A stretch of 64,000 nt of DNA from Lepturacanthus savala (Eukaryota; Chordata; Actinopteri; Scombriformes; Trichiuridae), in NCBI GenBank assembly GCA_030544235.1, contig CM060466.1, positions 5,663,092 to 5,727,091 of the forward strand, written 5' to 3'. Numbering within the stretch: position 1 is the first letter of the stretch; each line of letters opens with the position of its first letter. The notes below the pieces were generated by a model. The model was not told the DNA's origin. It saw nothing but the letters and a program-made list of their open reading frames with translations, and ran no database searches. Shown here piece by piece: positions 1-9,557 of the stretch. The translations under genes and the position numbers were made by a program.

Positions 1-2
1 CC

Positions 3-177
3 TAATACCATGATATAATTGCTAAAATCCTTTGGTTGGAAAGTCTCCATGCATTAGCTTTAATGTTAGCATTAACGTTAGCATTTGCATTACCATTAGC
101 ATTAACGTTAGCATTAGCGTTAGCATAGAAAATTATCAGAAGTTCTATAATCATCAATACTTGGCCTTCTGTTTCCC
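3..177. repeat. Exemplar monomer, 175 bp, GTCTCC/GCATTAG subfamily
   Basis: This is a representative full-length unit in the phase starting at TAATRCC. The order is a core with CCATGATATAATTG and AAAATCCTTTGG; the subfamily signature GGAAAGTCTCCATGCATTAG; a hexamer tract interrupted by GCATTACC; then the long junction GAAAATTATCAG-AAGTTCTATAATC and TTGGCCTTCTG. The long junction is 3 bp longer than the alternative AGAAGTTGAATC form. The next unit (178-352) is nearly identical, differing at GGTTGG versus GGCTGG. Units of this kind recur throughout the window, for example near 4958, 15,530, 21,830 and 52,020. Confidence 0.93.
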
Positions 178-352
178 TAATACCATGATATAATTGCTAA
201 AATCCTTTGGCTGGAAAGTCTCCATGCATTAGCTTTAATGTTAGCATTAACGTTAGCATTTGCATTACCATTAGCATTAACGTTAGCATTAGCGTTAGCA
301 TAGAAAATTATCAGAAGTTCTATAATCATCAATACTTGGCCTTCTGTTTCCC

Positions 353-524
353 TAATACCATGATATAATTGCTAAAATCCTTTGGCCGGAAAGGCTCCAT
401 GAGTTAGCTATAACGTTAGCATTAGCGTTAGCATTTGCGTTAGCATTAGCATTAATGTTAGGATTAGCGTTAGCATAGAACATTGTCATAAGTTGAATCA
501 TCAACACTTGGCCTTCTGTTTCCT
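353..524. repeat. Exemplar monomer, 172 bp, GCTATAACG/TTAGGA subfamily
   Basis: This unit has GGCCGGAAAGGCTCCATGAG followed by GTTAGCTATAACG, a hexamer tract with TTTGCG, and one TTAGGA hexamer instead of TTAGCA. It ends in the short junction GAACATTGTCATAAGTTGAATC. Its length is 172 bp, in the 160/166/172 series. The subfamily is common throughout, for example near 4620, 15,170, 17,400, 25,290 and 46,550. The TTAGGA hexamer resembles telomeric-type repeats, but it occurs singly and is best read as a variant of TTAGCA. Confidence 0.9.
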
Positions 525-693
525 TAATACCATGATATAATCGTTAAAATCCTTTGTTTGGAAAGGCTCCATGAGTTAGCTTTAATGTTAGCATTAGCAT
601 TAGCGTTAGCATTAGCATTAACGTTAGCATTAGCGTTAGCATAGAAAATTATCAGAAGTTCTATAATCATCAATACTTGGCCTTCTGTTTCCT
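525..693. repeat. Exemplar monomer, 169 bp, ATAATCG/TTTGTTTGG subfamily
   Basis: This full-length unit is distinguished by GATATAATCGTTAAAA (CG where most units have TG) and by TTTGTTTGGAAAGG. The tract contains consecutive TTAGCA hexamers, and the unit ends in the long junction AAGTTCTATAATC. It belongs to the 163/169/175 length series. Close copies occur near 2432, 5482, 7389, 10,273 and 13,210, all in the first 14 kb, so this subfamily looks regionally restricted. Confidence 0.88.
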
Positions 694-856
694 TAATACC
701 ATGATATAATTGCTAAAATCCTTTGGCCGGAAAGGCTCCATGCGTTAGATTTAATGTTAGCATTAGCATTAGCATTAGCATTAACGTTAGCATTAGCGTT
801 AGCATAGAAAATTATCAGAAGTTCTATAATCATCAATACTTGGCCTTCTGTTTCCT
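694..856. repeat. Exemplar monomer, 163 bp, GCGTTAGATTT subfamily
   Basis: This unit is characterised by GGCCGGAAAGGCTCCATGCG, then TTAGATTTAATG and a relatively short hexamer tract. It ends in the long junction AAGTTCTATAATC. It is six bases shorter than the 169-bp class, as expected from loss of one hexamer. The subfamily is abundant across the window and also gives rise to the recurrent 81-bp truncated units annotated separately. Confidence 0.9.
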
Positions 857-1022
857 TAATACCATGATATAATTGCTAAAATCCTTTGTCTGGAAAGGCT
901 CCATTAGTGAGCTCTAATGTTAGCATTAGCGTTAGCGTTAGCATTAGCATTAACATTAGCATTAGCGTTAGCATAGAACATTGTCATAAGTTGAATCATC
1001 AACACTTGGCCTTCTGTTTCCT
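857..1022. repeat. Exemplar monomer, 166 bp, TTAGTGAGCTC subfamily
   Basis: This unit carries GGCTCCATTAGTGAGCTCTAATG in place of the usual CATGAGTTAGCTTTAATG, plus an ATTAACATTAGC hexamer variant. It ends in the short junction GAACATTGTCATAAGTTGAATC. GAGCTC is a palindromic hexamer (a SacI-type site) that tags this subfamily. Similar units recur near 1023, 2776, 5833, 6310, 9050, 19,440, 30,770 and 62,620. Confidence 0.9.
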
Positions 1023-1185
1023 TAATACCATGATATAATTGTTAAAATCCTTTGGCTGGAAAGGCTCCATTAGTGAGCTCTAATGTTAGCATTAGCGTTA
1101 GCATTAGCATTAACGTTAGCATTAGCGTTAGCATAGAAAATTATCAGAAGTTCTATAATCATCAATACTTGGCCTTCTGTTTCCT

Positions 1186-1357
1186 TAATACCATGATATA
1201 ATTGTTAAAATCCTTTGGCCGGAAAGGCTCCATGAGTTAGCCATAACGTTAGCATTAGCGTTAGCATTAGCATTAACGTTAGCATTAACGTTAGCATTAG
1301 CGTTAGCATAGAACATTATCAGAAGTTGAATCATCAACACCTGGCCTTCTGTTGCCT
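1186..1357. repeat. Exemplar monomer, 172 bp, GCCATAACG subfamily
   Basis: This unit is distinguished by ATGAGTTAGCCATAACG and a tract with two successive TTAACG hexamers. It ends in the short junction with CACCTGGCCTTCTGTTGCC, a diagnostic change from CACTTGGCCTTCTGTTTCC. It is usually followed by a TTAGTGAGCTC unit whose core reads ATAATCACTAAAA; that two-unit association recurs near 6143, 19,260, 30,590, 42,530 and 62,440. Confidence 0.87.
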
Positions 1358-1517
1358 TAATGCCATGATATAATCACTAAAATCCTTTGGCTGGAAAGGC
1401 TCCATTAGTGAGCTCTAATGTTAGCATTAGCGTTAGCATTAGCATTAACGTTAGCATTAGCGTTAGCATAGAACATTGTCATAAGTTGAATCATCAACAC
1501 TTGGCCTTCTGTTTCCT

Positions 1518-1752
1518 TAATACCATGATATAATTGTTAAAATCCTTTGGCCGGAAAGGCTCCATGAGTTAGCCATAACGTTAGCATTAGCGTTAGCATT
1601 AGCATTAGCATTAGCATTAACGTTAGCATTAACGTTAGCATTAGCGTTAGCATAGAACATGCCATGATATAATCACTAAAATCCTTTGGCTGGAAAGGCT
1701 CCATTAGTGAGCTCTAATGTTAGCATTAGCGTTCTGTTTCCTTCTGTTTCCT
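1518..1752. repeat. Pair of rearranged, truncated monomers
   Basis: Two units occupy 235 bp instead of about 330 bp. In the first, the tract ends at TAGAACAT and joins directly to GCCATGATATAATCAC, losing the TTGGCCTTCTG part of the core. In the second, the hexamer tract is cut short at TTAGCGTTCTG and TTCTGTTTCC is present twice. The same rearrangement is found at 6475-6709 as part of the 4957-bp-offset duplication. Related 238-bp versions with ATTCTGCATTCTG lie at 9692-9929 and 12,625-12,862. Confidence 0.85.
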
Positions 1753-1912
1753 TAATGCCATGATATAATTGCTAAAATCCTTTGTCTGGAAAGGCTCCAT
1801 GAGTTAGCTTTAATGTTAGCATTAGCGTTAGCATTAGCATTAACGTTAGCATTAGCGTTAGCATAGAACATTATCAGAAGTTGAATCATCAACACTTGGC
1901 CTTCTGTTTCCT
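1753..1912. repeat. Exemplar monomer, 160 bp, TTTGTCTGG subfamily
   Basis: This is one of the shortest intact units. It has TTTGTCTGGAAAGGCTCC, ATGAGTTAGCTTTAATG, a minimal hexamer tract and the short junction ATTATCAGAAGTTGAATC. The length fits the 160/166/172 series. Subfamily members with added hexamers are very common downstream and form one component of the 684-bp higher-order repeat after 45 kb. Confidence 0.88.
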
Positions 1913-2079
1913 TAATGCCATGATATAATTGCTAAAATCCTTTGGCTGGAAAGTCTCCATGAATTAGCATTAATGTTAGCATTAACGTTAGCATTTGCGT
2001 TAGCATTAGCATTAACGTTAGCATTAGCGTTAGCATAGAAAATTATCAGAAGTTCTATAATCAGCAATACTTGGCCTTC

Positions 2080-3265
2080 TGTTTCCTTAATACCATGATA
2101 TAATCGTTAAAATCCTTTGTCTGGAAAGGCTCCATGAGTTAGCTTTAATGTTAGCATTAGCATTTGCGTTAGCATTAGCATTAACGTTAGCATTAGCGTT
2201 AGCATAGAAAATTGTCAGAAGTTCTATAATCATCAATACTTGGCCTTCTGTTTCCTTAATACCATGATATAATTGCTAAAATCCTTTGGCTGGAAAGTCT
2301 CCATGCATTAGCTTTAATGTTAGCATTAACGTTAGCATTTGCGTTAGCATTAGCATTAACGTTAGCATTAGCGTTAGCATAGAAAATTATCAGAAGTTCT
2401 ATAATCATCAATACTTGGCCTTCTGTTTCCTTAATACCATGATATAATCGTTAAAATCCTTTGTTTGGAAAGGCTCCATGAGTTAGCTTTAATGTTAGCA
2501 TTAGCATTAGCGTTAGCATTAGCATTAACGTTAGCATTAGCGTTAGCATAGAAAATGATCAGAAGTTATATAATCATCAATACTTGGCCTTCTGTTTCCT
2601 TAATACCATGATATAATTGCTAAAATCCTTTGGCCGGAAAGGCTCCATGCGTTAGATTTAATGTTAGCATTAGCGTTAGCATTAGCATTAACGTTAGCAT
2701 TAGCGTTAGCATAGAAAATTATCAGAAGTTCTATAATCATCAATACTTGGCCTTCTGTTTCCTTAATACCATGATATAATTGCTAAAATCCTTTGTCTGG
2801 AAAGGCTCCATTAGTGAGCTCTAATGTTAGCATTAGCGTTAGCGTTAGCATTAGCATTAACATTAGCATTAGCGTTAGCATAGAACATTGTCATAAGTTG
2901 AATCATCAACACTTGGCCTTCTGTTTCCTTAATACCATGATATAATTGTTAAAATCCTTTGGCTGGAAAGGCTCCATTAGTGAGCTCTAATGTTAGCATT
3001 AGCGTTAGCATTAGCATTAACGTTAGCATTAGCGTTAGCATAGAAAATTATCAGAAGTTCTATAATCATCAATACTTGGCCTTCTGTTTCCTTAATACCA
3101 TGATATAATTGCTAAAATCCTTTGGCCGGAAAGGCTCCATGCCTTAGATTTAATGTTAGCATTAACGTTAGCATTTGCATTACCATTAGCATTAACGTTA
3201 GCATTAGCGTTAGCATAGAAAATTATCAGAAGTTCTATAATCATCAATACTTGGCCTTCTGTTTC
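2080..3265. repeat. Block shared with 12,855-14,040 (offset 10,775 bp)
   Basis: A run of about seven monomers has the same order at 2080-3265 and 12,855-14,040. It includes the doubled TTAGCG unit near 2838/13,613 and the CCTTAGATTT unit near 3136/13,911. The left limit is where TTGGCCTTCT differs from TCTGCATTCT. The right limit is a CCCTAAT versus CCTTAAT difference at 3266/14,041. The base at 2557 differs between the copies, so that change is private to the first. The distance shows that multi-monomer blocks are shared over more than 10 kb. Confidence 0.85.
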
Positions 3266-3428
3266 CCTAATACCATGACATAATTGCTAAAATCCTTTGG
3301 CCGGAAAGGCTCCATGCGTTAGATTTAATGTTAGCATTAGCGTTAGCATTAGCATTAACGTTAGCATTAGCGTTAGCATAGAACCATTATCAGGATTTGA
3401 ATCATCAACACTTGGCCTTCTGTTTCCT

Positions 3429-3563
3429 TAATGCCATGATATAATTGCTAAAATCCTTTGTCTGGAAAGGCTCCATGAGTTAGCTTTAATGTTAGCATTA
3501 GCGTTAGCATTAGCATTAACGTTATCAGAAGTTGAATCATCAACACTTGGCCTTCTGTTTCCT
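3429..3563. repeat. Exemplar short monomer, 135 bp, lacking CATAGAACAT
   Basis: In this subfamily the hexamer tract runs straight into the core as ATTAACGTTATCAGAAG, without the usual AGCATAGAACAT segment. This gives a third length series: 135 bp here and 165 bp for the next unit (3564-3728), a difference of five hexamers. Units with this junction are frequent throughout the window. Similar short units with GTTAGCAGAAGTTG lie near 20,174 and its duplicates. Confidence 0.87.
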
Positions 3564-3783
3564 TAATGCCATGATATAATTGCTAAAATCCTTTGGCTGG
3601 AAAGGCTCCATGAGTTAGCTTTAATGTTAGCATTAGCGTTAGCATTAGCATTAACGTTAGCATTAGCGTTAGCATTAGCATTAACGTTATCAGAAGTTGA
3701 ATCATCAACACTTGGCCTTCTGTTTCCTTAATGCCATGATATAATTGCTAAAATCCTTTGGCCGGAAAGGCTCCATGCGTTAG

Positions 3784-4439
3784 ATTTAATGTTAGCATTA
3801 ACGTTAGCATTTGCATTACCATTAGCATTAACGTTAGCATTAGCGTTAGCATAGAAAATTATCAGAAGTTCTATAATCATAATCATCAATACTTGGCCTT
3901 CTGTTTCCTTAATACCATGATATAATTGCTAAAATCCTTTGGCTGGAAAGTCTCCATGCATTAGCTTTAATGTTAGCATTAACGTTAGCATTTGCATTAC
4001 CATTAGCATTAACGTTCGCATTAGCGTTAGCATAGAAAATTATCAGAAGTTCTATAATCATCAATACTTGGCCTTCTGTTTCCTTAATACCATGATATAA
4101 TTGCTAAAATCCTTTGACCGGAAAGGCTCCATGCCTTAGATTTAATGTTAGCATTAACGTTAGCATTTGCATTACCATTAGCATTAACGTTAGCATTAGC
4201 GTTAGCATAGAAAATTATCAGAAGTTCTATAATCATAATCATCAATACTTGGCCTTCTGTTTCCTTAATACCATGATATAATTGCTAAAATCCTTTGGCT
4301 GGAAAGTCTCCATGCATTAGCTTTAATGTTAGCATTAACGTTAGCATTTGCATTACCATTAGCATTAACGTTCGCATTAGCGTTAGCATAGAAAATTATC
4401 AGAAGTTCTATAATCATCAATACTTGGCCTTCTGTTTCC
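3784..4439. repeat. Tandem two-monomer duplication, 356-bp period
   Basis: The stretch 3784-4083 recurs at 4140-4439. Shared rare variants prove the pairing: an extra AATCAT near 3871 and 4227 (AATCATAATCATC) and GTTCGCATTAG near 4013 and 4369. The inserted AATCAT makes a 181-bp unit, so the two-unit period is 356 bp. The right edge is CCTTAATACC versus CCCTAATACC. Confidence 0.88.
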
Positions 4440-4957
4440 CTAATACCATGATATAATTGCTAAAATCCTTTGGCCGGAAAGGCTCCATGCGTTAGATTTA
4501 ATGTTAGCATTAGCGTTAGCATTTGCGTTAGCATTAGCATTAACGTTAGCATTAGCGTTAGCATAGAACATTATCAGAAGTTGAATCATCAACACTTGGC
4601 CTTCTGTTTCCTTAATGCCATGATATAATTGTTAAAATCCTTTGGCCGGAAAGGCTCCATGAGTTAGCTATAACGTTAGCATTAGCGTTAGCATTTGCGT
4701 TAGCATTAGCATTAACGTTAGGATTAGCGTTAGCATAGAACATTGTCATAAGTTGAATCATCAACACTTGGCCTTCTGTTTCCTTAATGCCATGATATAA
4801 TTGCAAAAATCCTTTGGCTGGAAAGTCTCCATGCATTAGCTTTAATGTTAGCATTAACGTTAGCATTTGCATTACCATTAGCATTAACGTTAGCATTAGC
4901 GTTAGCATAGAAAATTATCAGAAGTTCTATAATCATCAATACTTGGCCTTCTGTTTC

Positions 4958-7900
4958 CCTAATACCATGATATAATTGCTAAAATCCTTTGGTTGGAAAG
5001 TCTCCATGCATTAGCTTTAATGTTAGCATTAACGTTAGCATTTGCATTACCATTAGCATTAACGTTAGCATTAGCGTTAGCATAGAAAATTATCAGAAGT
5101 TCTATAATCATCAATACTTGGCCTTCTGTTTCCCTAATACCATGATATAATTGCTAAAATCCTTTGGCTGGAAAGTCTCCATGCATTAGCTTTAATGTTA
5201 GCATTAACGTTAGCATTTGCATTACCATTAGCATTAACGTTAGCATTAGCGTTAGCATAGAAAATTATCAGAAGTTCTATAATCATCAATACTTGGCCTT
5301 CTGTTTCCCTAATACCATGATATAATTGCTAAAATCCTTTGGCCGGAAAGGCTCCATGAGTTAGCTATAACGTTAGCATTAGCGTTAGCATTTGCGTTAG
5401 CATTAGCATTAATGTTAGGATTAGCGTTAGCATAGAACATTGTCATAAGTTGAATCATCAACACTTGGCCTTCTGTTTCCTTAATACCATGATATAATCG
5501 TTAAAATCCTTTGTTTGGAAAGGCTCCATGAGTTAGCTTTAATGTTAGCATTAGCATTAGCGTTAGCATTAGCATTAACGTTAGCATTAGCGTTAGCATA
5601 GAAAATTATCAGAAGTTCTATAATCATCAATACTTGGCCTTCTGTTTCCTTAATACCATGATATAATTGCTAAAATCCTTTGGCCGGAAAGGCTCCATGC
5701 GTTAGATTTAATGTTAGCATTAGCATTAGCATTAGCATTAACGTTAGCATTAGCGTTAGCATAGAAAATTATCAGAAGTTCTATAATCATCAATACTTGG
5801 CCTTCTGTTTCCTTAATACCATGATATAATTGCTAAAATCCTTTGTCTGGAAAGGCTCCATTAGTGAGCTCTAATGTTAGCATTAGCGTTAGCGTTAGCA
5901 TTAGCATTAACATTAGCATTAGCGTTAGCATAGAACATTGTCATAAGTTGAATCATCAACACTTGGCCTTCTGTTTCCTTAATACCATGATATAATTGTT
6001 AAAATCCTTTGGCTGGAAAGGCTCCATTAGTGAGCTCTAATGTTAGCATTAGCGTTAGCATTAGCATTAACGTTAGCATTAGCGTTAGCATAGAAAATTA
6101 TCAGAAGTTCTATAATCATCAATACTTGGCCTTCTGTTTCCTTAATACCATGATATAATTGTTAAAATCCTTTGGCCGGAAAGGCTCCATGAGTTAGCCA
6201 TAACGTTAGCATTAGCGTTAGCATTAGCATTAACGTTAGCATTAACGTTAGCATTAGCGTTAGCATAGAACATTATCAGAAGTTGAATCATCAACACCTG
6301 GCCTTCTGTTGCCTTAATGCCATGATATAATCACTAAAATCCTTTGGCTGGAAAGGCTCCATTAGTGAGCTCTAATGTTAGCATTAGCGTTAGCATTAGC
6401 ATTAACGTTAGCATTAGCGTTAGCATAGAACATTGTCATAAGTTGAATCATCAACACTTGGCCTTCTGTTTCCTTAATACCATGATATAATTGTTAAAAT
6501 CCTTTGGCCGGAAAGGCTCCATGAGTTAGCCATAACGTTAGCATTAGCGTTAGCATTAGCATTAGCATTAGCATTAACGTTAGCATTAACGTTAGCATTA
6601 GCGTTAGCATAGAACATGCCATGATATAATCACTAAAATCCTTTGGCTGGAAAGGCTCCATTAGTGAGCTCTAATGTTAGCATTAGCGTTCTGTTTCCTT
6701 CTGTTTCCTTAATGCCATGATATAATTGCTAAAATCCTTTGTCTGGAAAGGCTCCATGAGTTAGCTTTAATGTTAGCATTAGCGTTAGCATTAGCATTAA
6801 CGTTAGCATTAGCGTTAGCATAGAACATTATCAGAAGTTGAATCATCAACACTTGGCCTTCTGTTTCCTTAATGCCATGATATAATTGCTAAAATCCTTT
6901 GGCTGGAAAGTCTCCATGAATTAGCATTAATGTTAGCATTAACGTTAGCATTTGCGTTAGCATTAGCATTAACGTTAGCATTAGCGTTAGCATAGAAAAT
7001 TATCAGAAGTTCTATAATCAGCAATACTTGGCCTTCTGTTTCCTTAATACCATGATATAATCGTTAAAATCCTTTGTCTGGAAAGGCTCCATGAGTTAGC
7101 TTTAATGTTAGCATTAGCATTTGCGTTAGCATTAGCATTAACGTTAGCATTAGCGTTAGCATAGAAAATTGTCAGAAGTTCTATAATCATCAATACTTGG
7201 CCTTCTGTTTCCTTAATACCATGATATAATTGCTAAAATCCTTTGGCTGGAAAGTCTCCATGCATTAGCTTTAATGTTAGCATTAACGTTAGCATTTGCG
7301 TTAGCATTAGCATTAACGTTAGCATTAGCGTTAGCATAGAAAATTATCAGAAGTTCTATAATCATCAATACTTGGCCTTCTGTTTCCTTAATACCATGAT
7401 ATAATCGTTAAAATCCTTTGTTTGGAAAGGCTCCATGAGTTAGCTTTAATGTTAGCATTAGCATTAGCGTTAGCATTAGCATTAACGTTAGCATTAGCGT
7501 TAGCATAGAAAATTATCAGAAGTTCTATAATCATCAATACTTGGCCTTCTGTTTCCTTAATACCATGATATAATTGCTAAAATCCTTTGGCCGGAAAGGC
7601 TCCATGCGTTAGATTTAATGTTAGCATTAGCGTTAGCATTAGCATTAACGTTAGCATTAGCGTTAGCATAGAAAATTATCAGAAGTTCTATAATCATCAA
7701 TACTTGGCCTTCTGTTTCCTTAATACCATGATATAATTGCTAAAATCCTTTGTCTGGAAAGGCTCCATTAGTGAGCTCTAATGTTAGCATTAGCGTTAGC
7801 ATTAGCATTAACATTAGCATTAGCGTTAGCATAGATCATTGTCATAAGTTGAATCATCAACACTTGGCCTTCTGTTTCCTTAATACCATGATATAATTGT

Positions 7901-7996
7901 TAAAATCCTTTGGCTGGAAAGGCTCCATTAGTGAGCTCTAATGTTAGCATTAGCGTTAGCATTAGCATTAACGTTAGCATTAGCGTTAGCATAGAA
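4958..7996. repeat. Downstream copy of ~3-kb duplication (pairs with 1-3045)
   Basis: This block repeats the order and private variants of 1-3045. It begins with the diagnostic TTTGGTTGGAAAG unit and includes the truncated pair at 6475-6709. It has one fewer hexamer near 7799 than the matching point at 2836, and a private base at 7836. About 1.9 kb of other monomers (3046-4957) lie between the copies. The copies may therefore be part of a roughly 5-kb tandem repeat whose earlier part lies outside the window. Confidence 0.92.
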
Positions 7997-8247
7997 CCAT
8001 TATCAGGATTGGAATCATCAACACTTGGCCTTCTGTTTCCTTAATGCCATGATATAATTGCTAAAATCCTTTGTCTGGAAAGGCTCCATGAGTTAGCTTT
8101 AATGTTAGCATTAGCGTTAGCATTAGCATTAACGTTAGCATTAGCGTTAGCATTAGCATTAACGTTATCAGAAGTTGAATCATCAACACTTGGCCTTCTG
8201 TTTCCTTAATGCCATGATATAATTGCTAAAATCCTTTGGCTGGAAAG
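7617..8247. repeat. Block shared with 8927-9557 (offset 1310 bp)
   Basis: A run of about four monomers, including a unit with the rare junction GAACCATTATCAGGATTGG, appears at 7617-8247 and again at 8927-9557. A related block with the same rare junction lies near 11,894, and a single-unit relative near 8645. The left edge is AGATTTAATG versus AGCTCTAATG; the right edge is GGAAAGGCTCC versus GGAAAGTCTCC. I saw no GGATTGG junction after about 12 kb. Confidence 0.82.
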
Positions 8248-8926
8248 GCTCCATGAGTTAGCTTTAATGTTAGCATTAGCGTTAGCATTAGCATTAACGT
8301 TAGCATTAGCGTTAACGTTATCAGAAGTTGAATCATCAACACTTGGCCTTCTGTTTCCTTAATGCCATGATATAATTGCTAAAATCCTTTGGCTGGAAAG
8401 TCTCCATGCATTAGCTTTAATGTTAGCATTAACGTTAGCATTTGCGTTAGCATTAGCATTAACGTTAGCATTAGCGTTAGCATAGAAAATTGTCAGAAGT
8501 TCTATAATCATCAATACTTGGCCTTCTGTTTCCCTAATACCATGATATAATTGCTAAAATCCTTTGGCCGGAAAGGCTCCATGCGTTAGATTTAATGTTA
8601 GCATTAACGTTAGCATTAGCATTAACGTTAGCATTAGCGTTAGCATAGAACCATTATCAGGATTGGAATCATCAACACTTGGCCTTCTGTTTCCTTAATG
8701 CCATGATATAATTGCTAAAATCCTTTGTCTGGAAAGGCTCCATGAGTTAGCTTTAATGTTAGCATTAGCGTTAGCATTTGCGTTAGCATTAGCATTAACG
8801 TTAGGATTAGCGTTAGCATAGAACATTGTCATAAGTTGAATCATCAACACTTGGCCTTCTGTTTCCTTAATGCCATGATATAATTGCTAAAATCCTTTGT
8901 CTGGAAAGGCTCCATTAGTGAGCTCT

Positions 8927-9557
8927 AATGTTAGCATTAGCGTTAGCATTAGCATTAACGTTAGCATTAGCGTTAGCATAGAAAATTATCAGAAGTTCTA
9001 TAATCATCAATACTTGGCCTTCTGTTTCCTTAATACCATGATATAATTGCTAAAATCCTTTGTCTGGAAAGGCTCCATTAGTGAGCTCTAATGTTAGCAT
9101 TAGCGTTAGCATTAGCATTAACATTAGCATTAGCGTTAGCATAGAACATTGTCATAAGTTGAATCATCAACACTTGGCCTTCTGTTTCCTTAATACCATG
9201 ATATAATTGTTAAAATCCTTTGGCTGGAAAGGCTCCATTAGTGAGCTCTAATGTTAGCATTAGCGTTAGCATTAGCATTAACGTTAGCATTAGCGTTAGC
9301 ATAGAACCATTATCAGGATTGGAATCATCAACACTTGGCCTTCTGTTTCCTTAATGCCATGATATAATTGCTAAAATCCTTTGTCTGGAAAGGCTCCATG
9401 AGTTAGCTTTAATGTTAGCATTAGCGTTAGCATTAGCATTAACGTTAGCATTAGCGTTAGCATTAGCATTAACGTTATCAGAAGTTGAATCATCAACACT
9501 TGGCCTTCTGTTTCCTTAATGCCATGATATAATTGCTAAAATCCTTTGGCTGGAAAG
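8927..9557. repeat. Second copy of the 7617-8247 block
   Basis: This block carries the same unit order and the rare GAACCATTATCAGGATTGG junction near 9301. The corresponding point in the next related block is near 11,894, an offset of 2593 bp. These three occurrences show repeated local amplification of one short multi-monomer segment. Confidence 0.82.

Larger units (their letters stand above)
1..3045. repeat. Upstream copy of ~3-kb duplication (pairs with 4958-7996)
   Basis: Positions 1 onward match 4958 onward at an offset of 4957 bp, unit by unit, including the rearranged pair at 1518-1752. The differences I noticed are single bases at 2557 and 2568, one at 7836 in the other copy, and a 6-bp indel (one hexamer) near 2836. 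After the indel the offset is 4951. Similarity as a block ends at 3046/7997, where GAAAATTATC meets GAACCATTATC. The left end lies outside the window. Confidence 0.92.

Noticed and set aside
20..60. CENP-B box-like sequence around TTTGGTTGGAAAG
   Set aside because: It shares the TTGGAAA centre, but it lacks the essential C after TT and the CGGG block, so it does not satisfy the known essential positions. Other subfamilies match no better.
4612..4908. Open reading frame of 98 codons on the minus strand, repeated at 15,160-15,456, encoding Met-Leu and Ala-Asn rich peptide
   Set aside because: It is a translation of two satellite units. The Ala-Asn run is just GCTAAC/GCTAAT hexamers read in frame. 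It is present only where a chance variant removes the usual stop, and both copies come from one duplicated block.
4612..4908. Resemblance of the Ala-Asn peptide to Plasmodium circumsporozoite-type repeats
   Set aside because: The match is a low-complexity coincidence of translating a hexamer repeat. It is mostly Ala-Asn dipeptides with a single Pro, and the frame does not persist between units.
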